From positions 868,001-932,000 of the forward strand of contig JAFCMP010000135.1 of the NCBI GenBank assembly GCA_017506865.1: a DNA stretch of 64,000 nt. Reading direction: 5' to 3'. The notes under the pieces are model-generated. The model did not search any database and had not been told where the DNA came from. It was given only the letters and a program-made list of their open reading frames with translations. Each line of letters opens with the position of its first letter. Position 1 is the first letter of the stretch. This DNA is from Tribonema minus (Eukaryota > Sar > Xanthophyceae > Tribonematales > Tribonemataceae). This document shows, piece by piece, positions 23,662-34,020 of the stretch. The translations under genes were made by a program, and so were the position numbers.

Positions 23662-24751
23662 CTAGTACTTTTATTATATTCCACTTGTGGCTGTGGAAAT
23701 GCCATGTTGTAGGTGTGTCGCCTTGTTTTCACTCTTGGGTGTAGCATGCAAAGCTTGCACGCCGCACCCCGCCCCCCACATCACCCCCAACAAAGCACCC
23801 GCAAGCGACTGTCCCCCACATAATAGCAGGGATACTGAACAAAGCTACAAGACTCTCCCCCCACAGACAGACCCGTCTTAGGGCCACCCAGCTCCACGCA
23901 GACTCCATCTCAAAGTTTTCATGCAGGCCAAGGTCACCATAATGGGCCCTGAACTGGAGATTGTGGCTATCTACGTGAACTCCGATATCATAAAGATAAG
24001 CAGAGAGAGTCACTGGGCGCCAGGCGCTGACGCTAGAAAGAAAGGCTATATAACTAAGCAAAGCATCGCCTCCTTGATGGGCGAGACGGTGGTTCACCGG
24101 GCCCCCCATATCACCCCCAACAAAGCATCCGCAAGCGACTGTCCCCCACACACTAGCAGGGATACCAAACAAAGCTGCAAGACTCTCTCCCCACAGACAG
24201 ACCCGTCTTAGGGCCACCCAGCTCCACGCAGACTCCATCTCAAAGTTTTTATGCAGGCCAAGGTCACCATAATGGGCCCTGAACTGGAGATTGTGGCTAT
24301 CTTCGTGAACCCCGATATCATAGAGATAAGCAGAGGGAGTCACTGGGCGCCAGGCGCTGACGCTAGAGAGAAAGGCTATATAACTAAGTAAAGCATCGCC
24401 TCCTTGATGAGCGAGATCACGGCTCACCGCAGGCTGCAAGCCTGACAAGATATTGCCATTTACCGCTGCGAGTAACTTGTGGTTGGTGCCGTGGCGTGCA
24501 GCCGACTCCGCTTGCTCTCCAAGCACGCCAAGCCGCTGCCTGTCCCTCCTCCGTACGCCAGCCAGGGCTTCCGAGACACCACCACACGTTTGAAGTTTTC
24601 TCGAAGGGGCTACGCACGCTGGCATCACCTGAGGGCCGCTGGTGCTAGCTCCTGCAAGCCCTGCAGCCCAGCCCACCCACCACACCAGCCGCATTCGCTG
24701 CCACGCCTCTCGGCGTTAACGAGCGTTGTACTCTTCTAGTACTTTTATTAT
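23662..24751. repeat. Segment bracketed by 16-bp direct repeats
   Basis: CTAGTACTTTTATTAT occurs at 23,662-23,677 and again at 24,736-24,751. The segment between, about 1.06 kb, is less GC-rich than the flanks and holds a 330-bp tandem duplication. I see no terminal inverted repeats or transposase. It could be an inserted element with a long target duplication, or the product of a recombination between short repeats. Confidence 0.5.
23729..24694 (-). CDS. Hypothetical 321-codon ORF with an internal 110-residue tandem duplication
   Basis: Open minus-strand frame in the bracketed segment. A 330-bp unit (e.g. tcacccccaacaaagca at 23,781 and 24,111) is present twice and, being a multiple of three, keeps the frame open, so each half encodes about 105 similar residues (LAHQGGDALLSYIAFLSSV at the start of each). 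The two copies differ at about ten residues with no clear excess of silent changes. The N-terminal 16 residues are hydrophobic. No family recognised. The frame may be open only because the repeat unit is open; no splice sites or codon-bias argument supports expression. Confidence 0.3.
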   Translation of the reverse strand: MRLVWWVGWAAGLAGASTSGPQVMPACVAPSRKLQTCGGVSEALAGVRRRDRQRLGVLGEQAESAARHGTNHKLLAAVNGNILSGLQPAVSRDLAHQGGDALLSYIAFLSSVSAWRPVTPSAYLYDIGVHEDSHNLQFRAHYGDLGLHKNFEMESAWSWVALRRVCLWGESLAALFGIPASVWGTVACGCFVGGDMGGPVNHRLAHQGGDALLSYIAFLSSVSAWRPVTLSAYLYDIGVHVDSHNLQFRAHYGDLGLHENFEMESAWSWVALRRVCLWGESLVALFSIPAIMWGTVACGCFVGGDVGGGVRRASFACYTQE

Positions 24752-26326
24752 GACACTAGTACTAGTGTGTGGCCAGCACCAGAATGCTGTTGTGAGCAGT
24801 GCAATGGGATCTATCGAGGTATGTATGCATACAACAAAATCTGAGAGTACAGTACATCACAGCGCAGACTAGGCTGCTGCGTTGACGCAAGCTTTTCGAT
24901 TGCATAGGCAACCCGGCCTCCCTTGGGCCTTTATAAATACAAGTCCATACGTACAGTACATGTGCATTACTAGATTGCTGGGTTTGGGTATGATACCAAC
25001 TCCCGCTGTGCAAATCGACCACAGCAGTAACATTGACAGTGAAGCCTATTCCAGACGAGAACAGATAGCCTGGAATTCAAAGACCATGTGATGCATTATT
25101 TGAACAAATGCAGAACGTTGATGTCTCCAACAGCGCAGGCAGCCCTGACTGAGTTGTGCAGTTGTGTGTTTACCCTGTAATGGGCGCCATCATCACACGC
25201 AACTGCATGTACTCTTGCATTGCTTTCGCACGTGCGTTTGATGCAACTTGTGCCGCTCAAAACTCAAAGCTATCAACAGGGCCCCCCCCCCCCCCCCCCC
25301 CCCCCTTACTGCTGATACCGCCTCGCCTTGTACCTCAGCAAAGTGCACCTCGGTGCACATGGAGGCTCCGCCCGACAAGCACGCAGGACACACTTAGTGA
25401 TGAAGCAAACAGTGCGGGCAGATCCATGGGAACACGAGGCCAGTGCAGGTGCAAGTGCTACCAGTTCAACTTCAACCAGATGTGACACTCCTTAAGTGTA
25501 AGAAGTCCATCCTCAACTGAAGACTCCACATGCTCGAAAACTGATTGCGATAGAGGCATCGCGAGCACTGTCATGTTGCAGCGCAAAGCAGCCTGCGATA
25601 ACTTGGCTGGCACAATTTTTTAACCAAGCTATGCTGACCGCAAATGCAGCCCGTACATCCCGGCGATTGAGTTCATCGCTCTTAGGCACAGTCGCGGCGT
25701 CCGACGCGTCACCGCTGGGAGCTGCTCCGTGCACCACATATAAACACTGTCGTGCGCAAACTCGGTGATGCGCAGGGCAGCGCCGCTAGACCACACGCGC
25801 ACCGCCCTCACCTTGGTCTACGTGGCGCACCCCTGCCTTCCAGAGCTCGGCCGCGGTGCGCACGCCGCTGCTGCGCACAGCGCCATGAACACACGTGGGC
25901 TCGGGCGCTGTCTGCGTGCCATAGACAACGCTCAGCTGTGCGGCGCACGGCGCTTTGGGCACGATGCGCAGCAGCGCCGGCAGCGCGCATTTATGCTCTG
26001 CCCCCCGTCTGGTGCGGCACGCATCGATGCCCCCCCCCCCCCCCCCCTCCCCGCAAGGGCGGCTCAACAGTAGTAGGCTGCTGTCACCGCTCAGAGGCTG
26101 CCGGCATACTGTTCGTTTTTGTGCAGTGTCGGTTACAGCCTTGATGTTAATGGGTGCAGGGCAGCAGGGGCGTGGCAGCGCGGCAGCCTGCCCGTGTACA
26201 AAGTCAGCTGCGCTGCACCGCCTTGTATGCACACCTGCATCGCACGACAGCGCCGCTGAATGCCTCAGCCCCCGCCCGCCCACGACCCTCTCCCCCCCCT
26301 TTCTGTTCCCCGCAAAGGCCCTACGT
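24752..26326. other. Intergenic; no supported gene
   Basis: Less GC-rich sequence to about 25,650, then GC-rich. Contains poly-C runs at about 25,281-25,305 and 26,031-26,047 that resemble the intron 3' tracts seen elsewhere, but I could not attach exons to them. Confidence 0.4.
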
Positions 26327-26410
26327 CAGTAAAAGTACACGCGCTTGGCGTCCACACTGCATCGGCAGTTGCGCCCTCCGTCAGTTATAGCACACGCGCT
26401 TGGCGTGCAC
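26326..26410 (-). repeat. Duplicated 3' end of the FNIP gene
   Basis: The last codons of the FNIP gene (HAKRVCYN then stop) are followed about 54 bases downstream by a second copy (DAKRVYFY then stop), including flanking ctgacg. This is a tandem duplication of the coding 3' end, leaving a vestigial second stop. Confidence 0.8.
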
Positions 26411-29400
26411 CAAGTACGCGTAGTCTGCCGGCACCTCGACGGACGCGCGCGGCAGCGGCGGCAGCCTGTGCGTGTAGCCCTCGCCGACCCGAAGCCGCGC
26501 CGTGAGCAGGGGGCAGTCGGGCACGCGCGCGCCGCAGCCGCTCTCGAGCTCCACGCTCTGCAGCCGGTGCCCGCCGCGCAGCAGCGGCACCGGCGCGCCC
26601 GGCCAGTTGCAGCCCGCGCCGAGCGTGAGCGTGGCGAGGCTCGGCGGCAGGCGCAGGCCGCGCGCGAAGACCACGCCGCGGCAGTTGATCTCCTGCAGGC
26701 TGTGCGGGAGGTTGGAGACTCTGACGCGCGGCGCGGCGGCGCCAGCGCCGCCGCTGCGCGCGCCGCCGCTGCTGCCCCCGACGTTGTAGCTGACAATGCT
26801 GCCGTGGTCCGCACTGAGGTCGCCACTGCCGCCGCTGCTGCCGCCACCGCCCACACCACCACCGCCGTTGTCACCATCGCCATTGCCGCAGTTGCCAGTG
26901 GCGCTGCCGGTGTTGGTCTCCGCACAGCCGTCGCCGCCAGCGTCGCCAGCGGCAGCAAAAGCGCGCAGAGTTGCGGCGGCCGCAGCAATGAAAGTGCTTG
27001 TCGCATCAGCATCAGCAGCAGCAGCAGCAGCAGCGGTGGCGGCGGCGGCAGCAGCATCCCCAGCAGCATCGCCCACCCTGCAGATGAAGACCTCCAGCTT
27101 GTCCGGCAGAGCGCCGAGCCGTGCGCAGCGACCTCCGCGCAGCGGCGGCGGCGGCGCGTGCAGCTCCAGCGTTTGCAGCTCCGGCGGCAGCAGCGTCAGG
27201 TCCTGGCGCCAGCAGCGCAGGCGCAGCGTGCGCAGGCCGCGCGGCAGCGCGCGCAGCGGCAGCGCGCCCGCCGCCGCGCCGAGCGACAGGTGGCGCAGCG
27301 CCGGCGGCAGCGGGCCGAGCGCGTGGGCGAAGCGCGCGTCGCGCGCGAAGGCGAGCGTGTCTAGCGCCGGCGGCAGCGCGCCGAGGCTCTGGTCGAACGC
27401 CGCGCCGAGCTCGAGGACCCTCAGGCCGGCGGGCAGCGGCCCCAGCGGGCGGTTGAAGCAGCGCCCGAGGCGCAGCGCGCGCAGCGCCGGCGGCAGCGCG
27501 CCGAGGTCCCTGTCGAAGCGCGCGTTGCCGTCCGCGGGGCACAGCTCCAGAGTGCGGAGGCCGCGCGGCAGCGGCCCGAGGCGGCGCGTGAACGCCTTGG
27601 AGGGGATGACGAGCGTCTCCAGCGCGTCCGGCAGGCGCCCGAGGCGCTGCGTGAAGCCCTTGCAGAGGCGCAGCTCGCGCAGCGCGCGCGGGAGGGCGGC
27701 GCCGAGCGCGTGGTTGAAGTTGCTGTCCGCGTGGAGCTCGAGGACGCGCAGGCCGTCCGGCAGCGCGCCCAGGGGCTGCCTGGGACGCGAGCGGCACGCG
27801 TGCGCGAGGTGCACGGGATCAACTTCAACCTGTGCAGGCACCTCGTCAAGTGCGACCGAGGCGTGGGCTGCCAGCGCTGCACACGACAACAGCATGGCGT
27901 CACCTTCAGTCTACATGACAACAGCGTGGCGTCACCTTCAGTCTACAAGGCAGTTGAGCAGGAACCTTGTGCTTGTCAAGCGCGATCAAGTCGCAAGCTG
28001 CCAGACGCTGCACATGACAGCAGCGTGGCGTCACGCACAGCATTGCGGCGCCAGTGCAACTGCCCGAACGCTAGGTCGAGGCCCCTGCAGCGGGATATAA
28101 GGGGGCAGCGGGATATAAGGGGGCATGTTCCCCCAGCAAGGCAATCCAGCACCAACACGGCTGCAACGACAGGGTGCGGTGGGCCAGCAGACGCGAGCAA
28201 GCAGCACCTGCAGGATGCTTCATGGACGCTGGGGCGCGAAGCCAACCGCCTTATGCACGGCGTGGGTATGTAGGTACGTTTGAGCGATGTGCACTCGCGC
28301 ATCAGCGGCCGCGCGCCGCAAAGCGTCGACACGCCTCACGCGCCCCTGCCCCCTGCACAGAGCGTACGCTTGACTTTCAGTGAGTCCAAGCGACGAACGC
28401 ATGCACGGTCGCAGCGCATGTGACCCTGCAGGCGGGGCGCAGAAAGCTGGCTGGCCGACCGATGGTCACAGCGCATGAGTGCAGACAGAAGGCTGGCCGA
28501 TTGATACCAACAGATAGCTGCTGACCTGAAGCCGGCGCTGCAGATGCGCAGCACCTCCAGCGTCGCCGGCAGCTGTCCCAGAGGCGCGCTGAACTTCAAG
28601 TGCTTGAAGTCCTCGCCGTGCCACAGCGAGAGCTCCACCAGCCGCGGCGGCAGCGCGCCGAGGCCCCTCCGCGTGCACTCGCAGTCCGTCAGCTCCAGCC
28701 GCTGCAGCGACGCCGGCAGCAGCGGCAGCGCCGCGCTGCCCTCTTGCTGCCCGTTGTCGCTGCGCGCAAATGACAATTGCCGATCATCGGATTAGAGCAG
28801 GGGGTCAGGATGGCAGGCGCCAGTTCAGTTCTCGTGCTGGAACAGAGTCAAGGCGGCAGGCGTGGCTGCAGCGCTCACGCAGCTGCTGACTCTGAGCCGC
28901 ATACTTCGCGCTGCCGCAGCGAGCCCGGCGGCAGCGGCAAGAGACATATAGACTGCGGGTCTCTTACCCAGGGTACGCGCACAAACCTCCGAGTTCCGGC
29001 TCGGCAGTTCCGGGAAGAGGTTTGAACTAGTTCTGGGGCCGGTGGCTGGGTCTGCAGTAGCCGGAACCTCCGGAACTAAAAAACGTTTGCAAACCTCACA
29101 GAGCACGTCTGCCAGCACCGTAAGCCTGCTGCAGCAGCTCACGCGTGCTGTTTCCGGCGTTGCCTTGAAGTGCAAGTAGAGTTGCGACTACTTGCGACTA
29201 CTTCCGCCTGCAGCCCTAGGTCTAGGGGTAGGGATAAGCCAAGCCCTAGTATTAGGGGTAGGGTTAGGGCTAGGGTTATAGTGCCTGCTGCAACTAGGGT
29301 TACGTTCAAAATGTGCATTTTGCTGTCATAAAATCAATGAGGCACCCATTGTGGGCACCTAGTGCCCTCCACGGCGTGTGAAGGCTGTCAAGACACCCGC

Positions 29401-30662
29401 TGATGCATGTGGTGACCGTTGGAGGCCGCAATGTAGTTCCGGAGGTTCCGGGGAGTTCCGGGAGTTCCGGCAGGAGCCGGCTTCCCCGGAACTGAAACTC
29501 GGAGGCCTCGGAGGTTTGTGCGCGCACCCTGCTCTTACCTCGCATCCGCGCCGCCGCCGCCGCCGTCGCCGCCGCCGCCGCCGCCGCCGCCGCGCATCAT
29601 AACCGTGCAGCCGTCCAGCTCCAGCGCCTCCAGCTGCTCCGGCAGCCGCAGCGCCGGCGCCACGTCGCAGTCGCTCAGCGCCAGCACGCGCAGCGCCGCA
29701 GGCAAGCGCGTGCAGCAGCCGCACAGCGCCAGCGTCTCCCCCGGCGGCGGCGCGAGCTCCAGCGTGCGCAGCGCCGGCGGCAGCGCGTCGCGGCAGCGCA
29801 CGGCGGCGGCGGCGGCGGCCAGGGCGGCCCACGCGCTGCTGCCGTGCGGCACCGCCCACGGGCAGCAGTTGAGCGTGAGCGCGCCGAGGCTGCGCGGCAG
29901 CAGCGCGAAGAGGCGCGCGAGCGCCGGCGGCGCGGCGGGCGCGCCGCGCAGCAGCACGTGCTCGAGCGACGGCGGCAGCACGGCGGCGGCGGCGCGCTCT
30001 AGCGCAGTCGCGTCGACGAAGTCTTCGAGGCAGAGCGAGCGCAGCGCCGTCAGGGGCGCGGCGCATGCGAAGGCGCTCGCGCGCAGGCCCCCCGAGGCGT
30101 GCAGGCCCGTCACCTGGAGGGGATTTGGGAGGCGGTGATGAAGGCGAGGGGGTGGCGAGGGACGGTGGCGTTTGAGAACAGGCCGCACGTAGCTGCATGG
30201 GGACCTCAATCCCTGCATCGTGTGGCAAGTTGGACGTTGCCCAAAGAGGCGGGGTCGCGTGTGGAGGCCACGGGGCAATATGCAGTATGAGATGGCTGCG
30301 AGGCAACACGAGGCATGCATGGCTGCTTGCTGCTTGCTCTCGTGTGGTCGAGCGATGTGTGATTTTTCAGCGCTCACCCTCTTGGATCTCGAGACTTGGG
30401 CCAAGATTCCGTCGGGTGTGGTTCGGTCCAGCTCCACATACACCGCGACGTCCCCATCGGCATGCAGGCCCCTGTTGAGACTCCAGCCTTCCTTGGGCAG
30501 CCAACCCGTTGTGTTGAGCACTTGGAAGACCAACCTGATTTGGCCATCCTGGCAATTGGGCGTCGTGGACGCTAATGCGCCGCCTGACGCTAGCGGACGT
30601 TCAGCAGTAGGATCAGGCCAACAATCGTTCGATGCATGGCTGGAACTCCTGCCGGCGCCCAT
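26381..30662 (-). CDS. FNIP-repeat protein, four exons
   Basis: Exons 30,378-30,662, 29,539-30,113, 28,526-28,759 and 26,381-27,779 join in phase (0, 2, 2) to 830 codons. FNIP repeats are about 22-residue LRR-like units, common in Dictyostelium, algae and giant viruses. Exon 4 shows at least six: patterns such as GFxQPLGALPDGLRVLEL, FNHALGAALPRALRELRL and FNRPLGPLPAGLRVLEL. The first is rebuilt exactly across intron 3 (SAGF|RQPLGALP), which supports the model. Exons 2 and 3 hold divergent units (LPPSLEHVLL, LPEQLEALEL, LPASLQRLEL). Exon 1 is a 95-residue leader (QVLNTTGWLPKEGWSLN) I do not recognise. A Gly/Ala/Asp-rich linker and a final degenerate repeat end the protein. No membrane segment is obvious. 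Role unknown; the repeats suggest protein binding. The donor of exon 2 coincides with a transposon insertion. Confidence 0.85.
28961..28968. repeat. Left 8-bp target-site duplication of hAT-like MITE
   Basis: CTCTTACC, identical to the 8 bases at 29,532-29,539. Eight-bp target duplications are the hallmark of hAT-superfamily transposition. Confidence 0.8.
28969..29531. mobile_element. Non-autonomous hAT-like element (MITE) in intron 2 of the FNIP gene
   Basis: A 563-bp element with 25-bp terminal inverted repeats matching at 24 positions (each begins CAGGGTRCGCGCACAAACC) and flanked by a perfect 8-bp duplication, CTCTTACC. Its subterminal regions are packed with AGTTCCGG/CCGGAACT motifs, as is usual for hAT transposase-binding regions. 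There is no transposase ORF. The interior includes degenerate TTAGGG repeats (29,213-29,282). The right boundary abuts FNIP exon 2: the duplicated target, read on the minus strand, is G|GTAAGAG, i.e. the last exon base plus the splice donor. The insertion therefore lies immediately inside the intron and left a copy of the donor at each end. Confidence 0.8.
29213..29282. repeat. Degenerate TTAGGG/CTAGGG run
   Basis: A series of taggggta, ttagggctaggg and similar units lies within the hAT-like element. It is more degenerate than the runs at 15,202 and 38,873. Confidence 0.7.
29532..29539. repeat. Right 8-bp target-site duplication, overlapping a splice donor
   Basis: CTCTTACC. On the minus strand this reads GGTAAGAG: the final base of FNIP exon 2 and the intron donor GTAAGAG. 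Confidence 0.8.
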
Positions 30663-31054
30663 CGCTCTGTGCACTCACACTGCGCCAAAACTTTTTGAAG
30701 AAGGCGAGTCAACTGTTGAGCTTTGCGACTGTGAGATCTTTGGAAGATTCTTTTGCAGAGTACTCACGCCAAGCAGCAGCAGTTGGAGCTGAAAATGCAT
30801 TGTGCAGACGAGCTTCTTCGATGGCTGCACATCCTCCTCTACTGTGCATCATATCATATACAGACGTGATCGAGACAGTAATCATAGAGCAGAATGTAGG
30901 AGCACCTTGCCATGCGCAAAAACTGGGGAAAGGTGCGGGAGGCGGCGCAGCGGGCAGTACCTGGTACCGGCAGCCAGACGCGGCACGGCAGGCAATGCTT
31001 TCACAACAGACGCTGACAATGCACTGAGCACCTACTTCATATCATTCAAGTGTG
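30663..31054. other. Spacer between two minus-strand genes; no gene seen
   Basis: Between the start codon of the FNIP gene and the stop codon of the next minus-strand gene upstream. It should carry the FNIP promoter and the neighbour's 3' UTR. No distinct motif was recognised. Confidence 0.5.
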
Positions 31055-33779
31055 TTATTTGGCCTTGGCTTTATGCCGTTTTGGGGGACTTTTGCTCTTG
31101 CTTTTTGCAGCATTCTTGACGCCCTTCTTCTTGGCTGCACCAGCATCGCCAAACAAGTCGCCCAAGACCGCCAGCAGGTCTTCAGTAGCTGGTAATGGTA
31201 GCGGCCTCCCAGCGACTGTTCCCTTCCAGCCGGGGATGTTGCTGCAAACATGGCAAATGCAAGAGTGCGCGAACATTATGCATGACACACCCCGCTTTTT
31301 GGGCGCGATCATTGCCACAGAAACGGCTTCGGGCGCATCTGATCAAAAATTATGTTCTGAAGAGATGTAAAAAGAAAAAAGTAGATCTCACCACCGCTGG
31401 GAGAATGGAATACCGATGTGTGACAGGTGTGAACTGCTGAAACATCCATGAGATCGCAACGTGACGACACGCAGCTCCTTGTAAATTGCATGTCACAAAG
31501 AAGAAGCGGTGCACAAGCAGAGCCGATGTTCATGGATGTGTAGTATGAGGTGCCTGGCGATTGTGACGAAGATTATATGCAAGACGCGCGCGTGCATGTA
31601 CGGGGCTCATGTCAAGTTGAATCTGCGCGCGCGTTGCTGCCGACAGAACCATAGTACTTATTCCATGTTATGATACGTTAGTGGCACATTGCATGTCACT
31701 TCGCGCCAGGGCATGTGCTGATTGCATACGGTATGTATCAGAATCATGGAGGTGCAGCAGCGCTCACCTAGCAGCCACCCTCACAGCATACCCCAGGCTA
31801 TAGACCTCCTGCATCACCGCAGCGCCCGCCAGCCCCGCTGGTAGAGAGTTGAGCGACACAAACGTGCCACACAAGGCTTGTAGCCGATCCGCAGCTGCTT
31901 CCGTTGGATCCGCTGCTGGCTCCCCCGCTTGCTGAGCGTCATCGACTGCCTGTGCGGGCCAAAGCAGCAGTGGTGGTAAGCTGATGCACGCGTTGTGCTC
32001 TCGGCCTTACATAGGAGTGCTGCATCAGTTATGGCATGTCACAGACTGTATGTGGCAGCGTCCGCATTGCTAAAGTAGGCATTGAACTCATCGACTGCCA
32101 CGGGCAGCAACGTTGCTGGCCGCACAAAACTGATGGGTTTATCGCAAGTGCACGTCATCATACGTGCAACTGCCGCTGTCGTTGCAATTGAGGGGCCGGC
32201 AGCCCCTCTCTCCACGTGTTGCGCTAATGCAGTGCGCGCACCTGCTGCCGCAGCATACCTCAGCAGCTGCACGGAGCAGTCGTTGTCGTACTGCGGGCAT
32301 CACGCTGCTCAGGGCATGACCGCGGCTGAGACCATCGCCGCCAGTGATAGGGTGTCTTTACAGAGATTCAACACACACTTACTGCGAATACTTAGTGGCT
32401 TTGAGTCAGGCTCTCCGTTTGGCTGCGCGCCTGGGGGTGCATGCAGCCAAGAGCGGCGTGCCGCGCTGTCCCGCGCCGAAACCTCAACTTAATGAGAAAG
32501 CGCACGCCGCGCGCCAACTCACCAACGAGCAAGTGAGCTCCAGTGCTGGTACACAAGCGCTAGTATTTGCCAATTCGAGCACACATCCATGAACGAAAGC
32601 AGTGGCAGTCACTGACGCCAGAACAAGTACCTGTAACGGCGGCGCTGCGGCCTCCAGCTGCAGCTCCAGCACGCTGTCTATGCTGGCGAGCGTGGCCTCG
32701 GAGGCGCTCGCCACGCGCGCGCGCACCACCTTGAAGGTGCGTTTCTGCAGGTCCAGCTCTGTGTCCAGCACAATCTGCAGTTGCAACACACAAATTTCAA
32801 GCTGTTACACACGCGGCGTGTGCGTCAAAGGTGGGCGCGCACGGCACGCCCGCATTCACGTGGTGCGTGCCCTCTTGCATGGCCGCAGCATGTCGTGTGG
32901 ACAGGTGCACCCAGACACGGCCGGCAGCGTCTGCTTCCTGCATGCAGCCACAGCGGCGGCTGAAGACATCGCGATTGCATTTGCGCTTACAGAAGCAGCC
33001 GGTGGCAGCCAGAAAGCCATCAGCGGCAGCTACACAGATGGCGCGCACACGCACTGACCTCGGGATCTGCGATTGGCTGCTTCCCCGTCTCAGCGGCTCG
33101 CTTCCTGCTGCCGATGAAGCGCATCGCCTGAGCTTTCTGCGCGTCAGTGCTCGCCAGACCCATGAGACCCTCCTCCGATGCCAGTCCCCTGAAGCAGTCG
33201 GGCACCACACGGGGGCACAGCACCTGCGGCACCGCTGTGAAGTTAGATTTGAAGTTGCGCAAGACTTACGTGGCGCCGTCCCACTCTCGCTTGGAAGCAG
33301 ATAGCACCACCGGTATTGGTCAGAACAGGTGTCTAGTGTGTCAAGCTACGCTGTGTGAATGTGTAGCTGCACAGCGTAGATGCCAGGCTCAGCTACGTCG
33401 CTCGCAAGTACTACGACCTACTGTCACTGTACCTACAGGCACAGAATGTTGAACTGGCACAGCAAGCTGATTGAGGTACTCCGTGCACTGGCAGCAAATG
33501 ACATCCATGTCTGATGCAATGGCAACGCCTCGGCTTGTTCATGGACTCTTGATAGGCGTCAGAAGCCAGGGCTGCCAGTTAAGTAGATGGTGTGGCTGCT
33601 GACAGGCTGAGCTCCAGCGAACTGCTCCTAACAACTCGCTGCTCAACTTTAACAAACTCTGCCTTAATCAGATCACATGAACACGAAACAGGCTTTGAAA
33701 GCGACATACTTGGACGTACCGGCGCCTTCTTGTTCATCAGCTTCTGTAACTCCAGCACCTTGGCCAGTGCGTCTGCCAT
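31055..33779 (-). CDS. Unrecognised multi-exon protein with Lys-rich C-terminus
   Basis: Exons supported by splice borders and phase: 33,720-33,779 (MADALAKVLELQKLMNKKAP), 33,059-33,223, 32,631-32,774, 31,768-31,949 and terminal 31,055-31,241. Exons 33,059-33,223 and 32,631-32,774 join directly in phase, as do the last two (AVRVAA|SNIPGWKGTVAGRPLP). One or two exons between 32,259 and 32,631, and one near 33,270, remain unresolved; a block at about 32,050-32,290 (YDNDCSVQLLRY...) is open and may be exonic. Sequence features: a possible GLASEEGLMGLASTDAQKA motif, a helical segment LDLQKRTFKVVRARVA, and a basic tail (KKKGVKNAAKSKSKSPPKR) resembling a nuclear localisation or nucleic-acid-binding tail. 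I do not recognise the family. The composition and the clean exon joins argue it is real and conserved. Confidence 0.55.
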
Positions 33780-34020
33780 GGTGATGCAGCTCTCTGTCTA
33801 TTATCTATCTATCGTTTTTTTTTTTCTTTTTCGAACTATTTTCCACATGAAGTTGAGGTTTTTGAAGAAACAGTTGAAGTTGGAATTTTTGGAGCAGACC
33901 GAGCTTTGCTAGAGCAGATGCAGTGATGCAGGCACTACTGCGTGCCTGTCTGATACCTGTCTTTTGCTACGGCAGGCTGGCACTGAGAGGCTCCTTGTCG
34001 AAACCTCAATTTTACCTTCA
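33780..34020. promoter_or_regulatory. Divergent promoter spacer, 241 bp
   Basis: The start codons of the minus-strand gene (33,779) and of the proposed plus-strand COG4 first exon (34,021) face away from each other across 241 bp. A poly-T/poly-A-like tract (about 33,810-33,830) stands out in GC-rich surroundings and may exclude nucleosomes. If COG4 has further 5' exons this spacing would change. Confidence 0.4.

Noticed and set aside
26345..28100. 339- and 434-codon plus-strand frames over the FNIP exon
   Set aside because: The minus strand shows periodic FNIP repeats and phase-consistent splicing. The plus frames are Ser/Arg/Ala/Pro-rich without order.
29535..30674. 379-codon minus-strand frame taken as a single exon
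   Set aside because: It is open through an intron by chance. The donor GTGAGCGCTG at 30,377 and an acceptor at 30,114 remove an in-frame segment that lacks repeat character.
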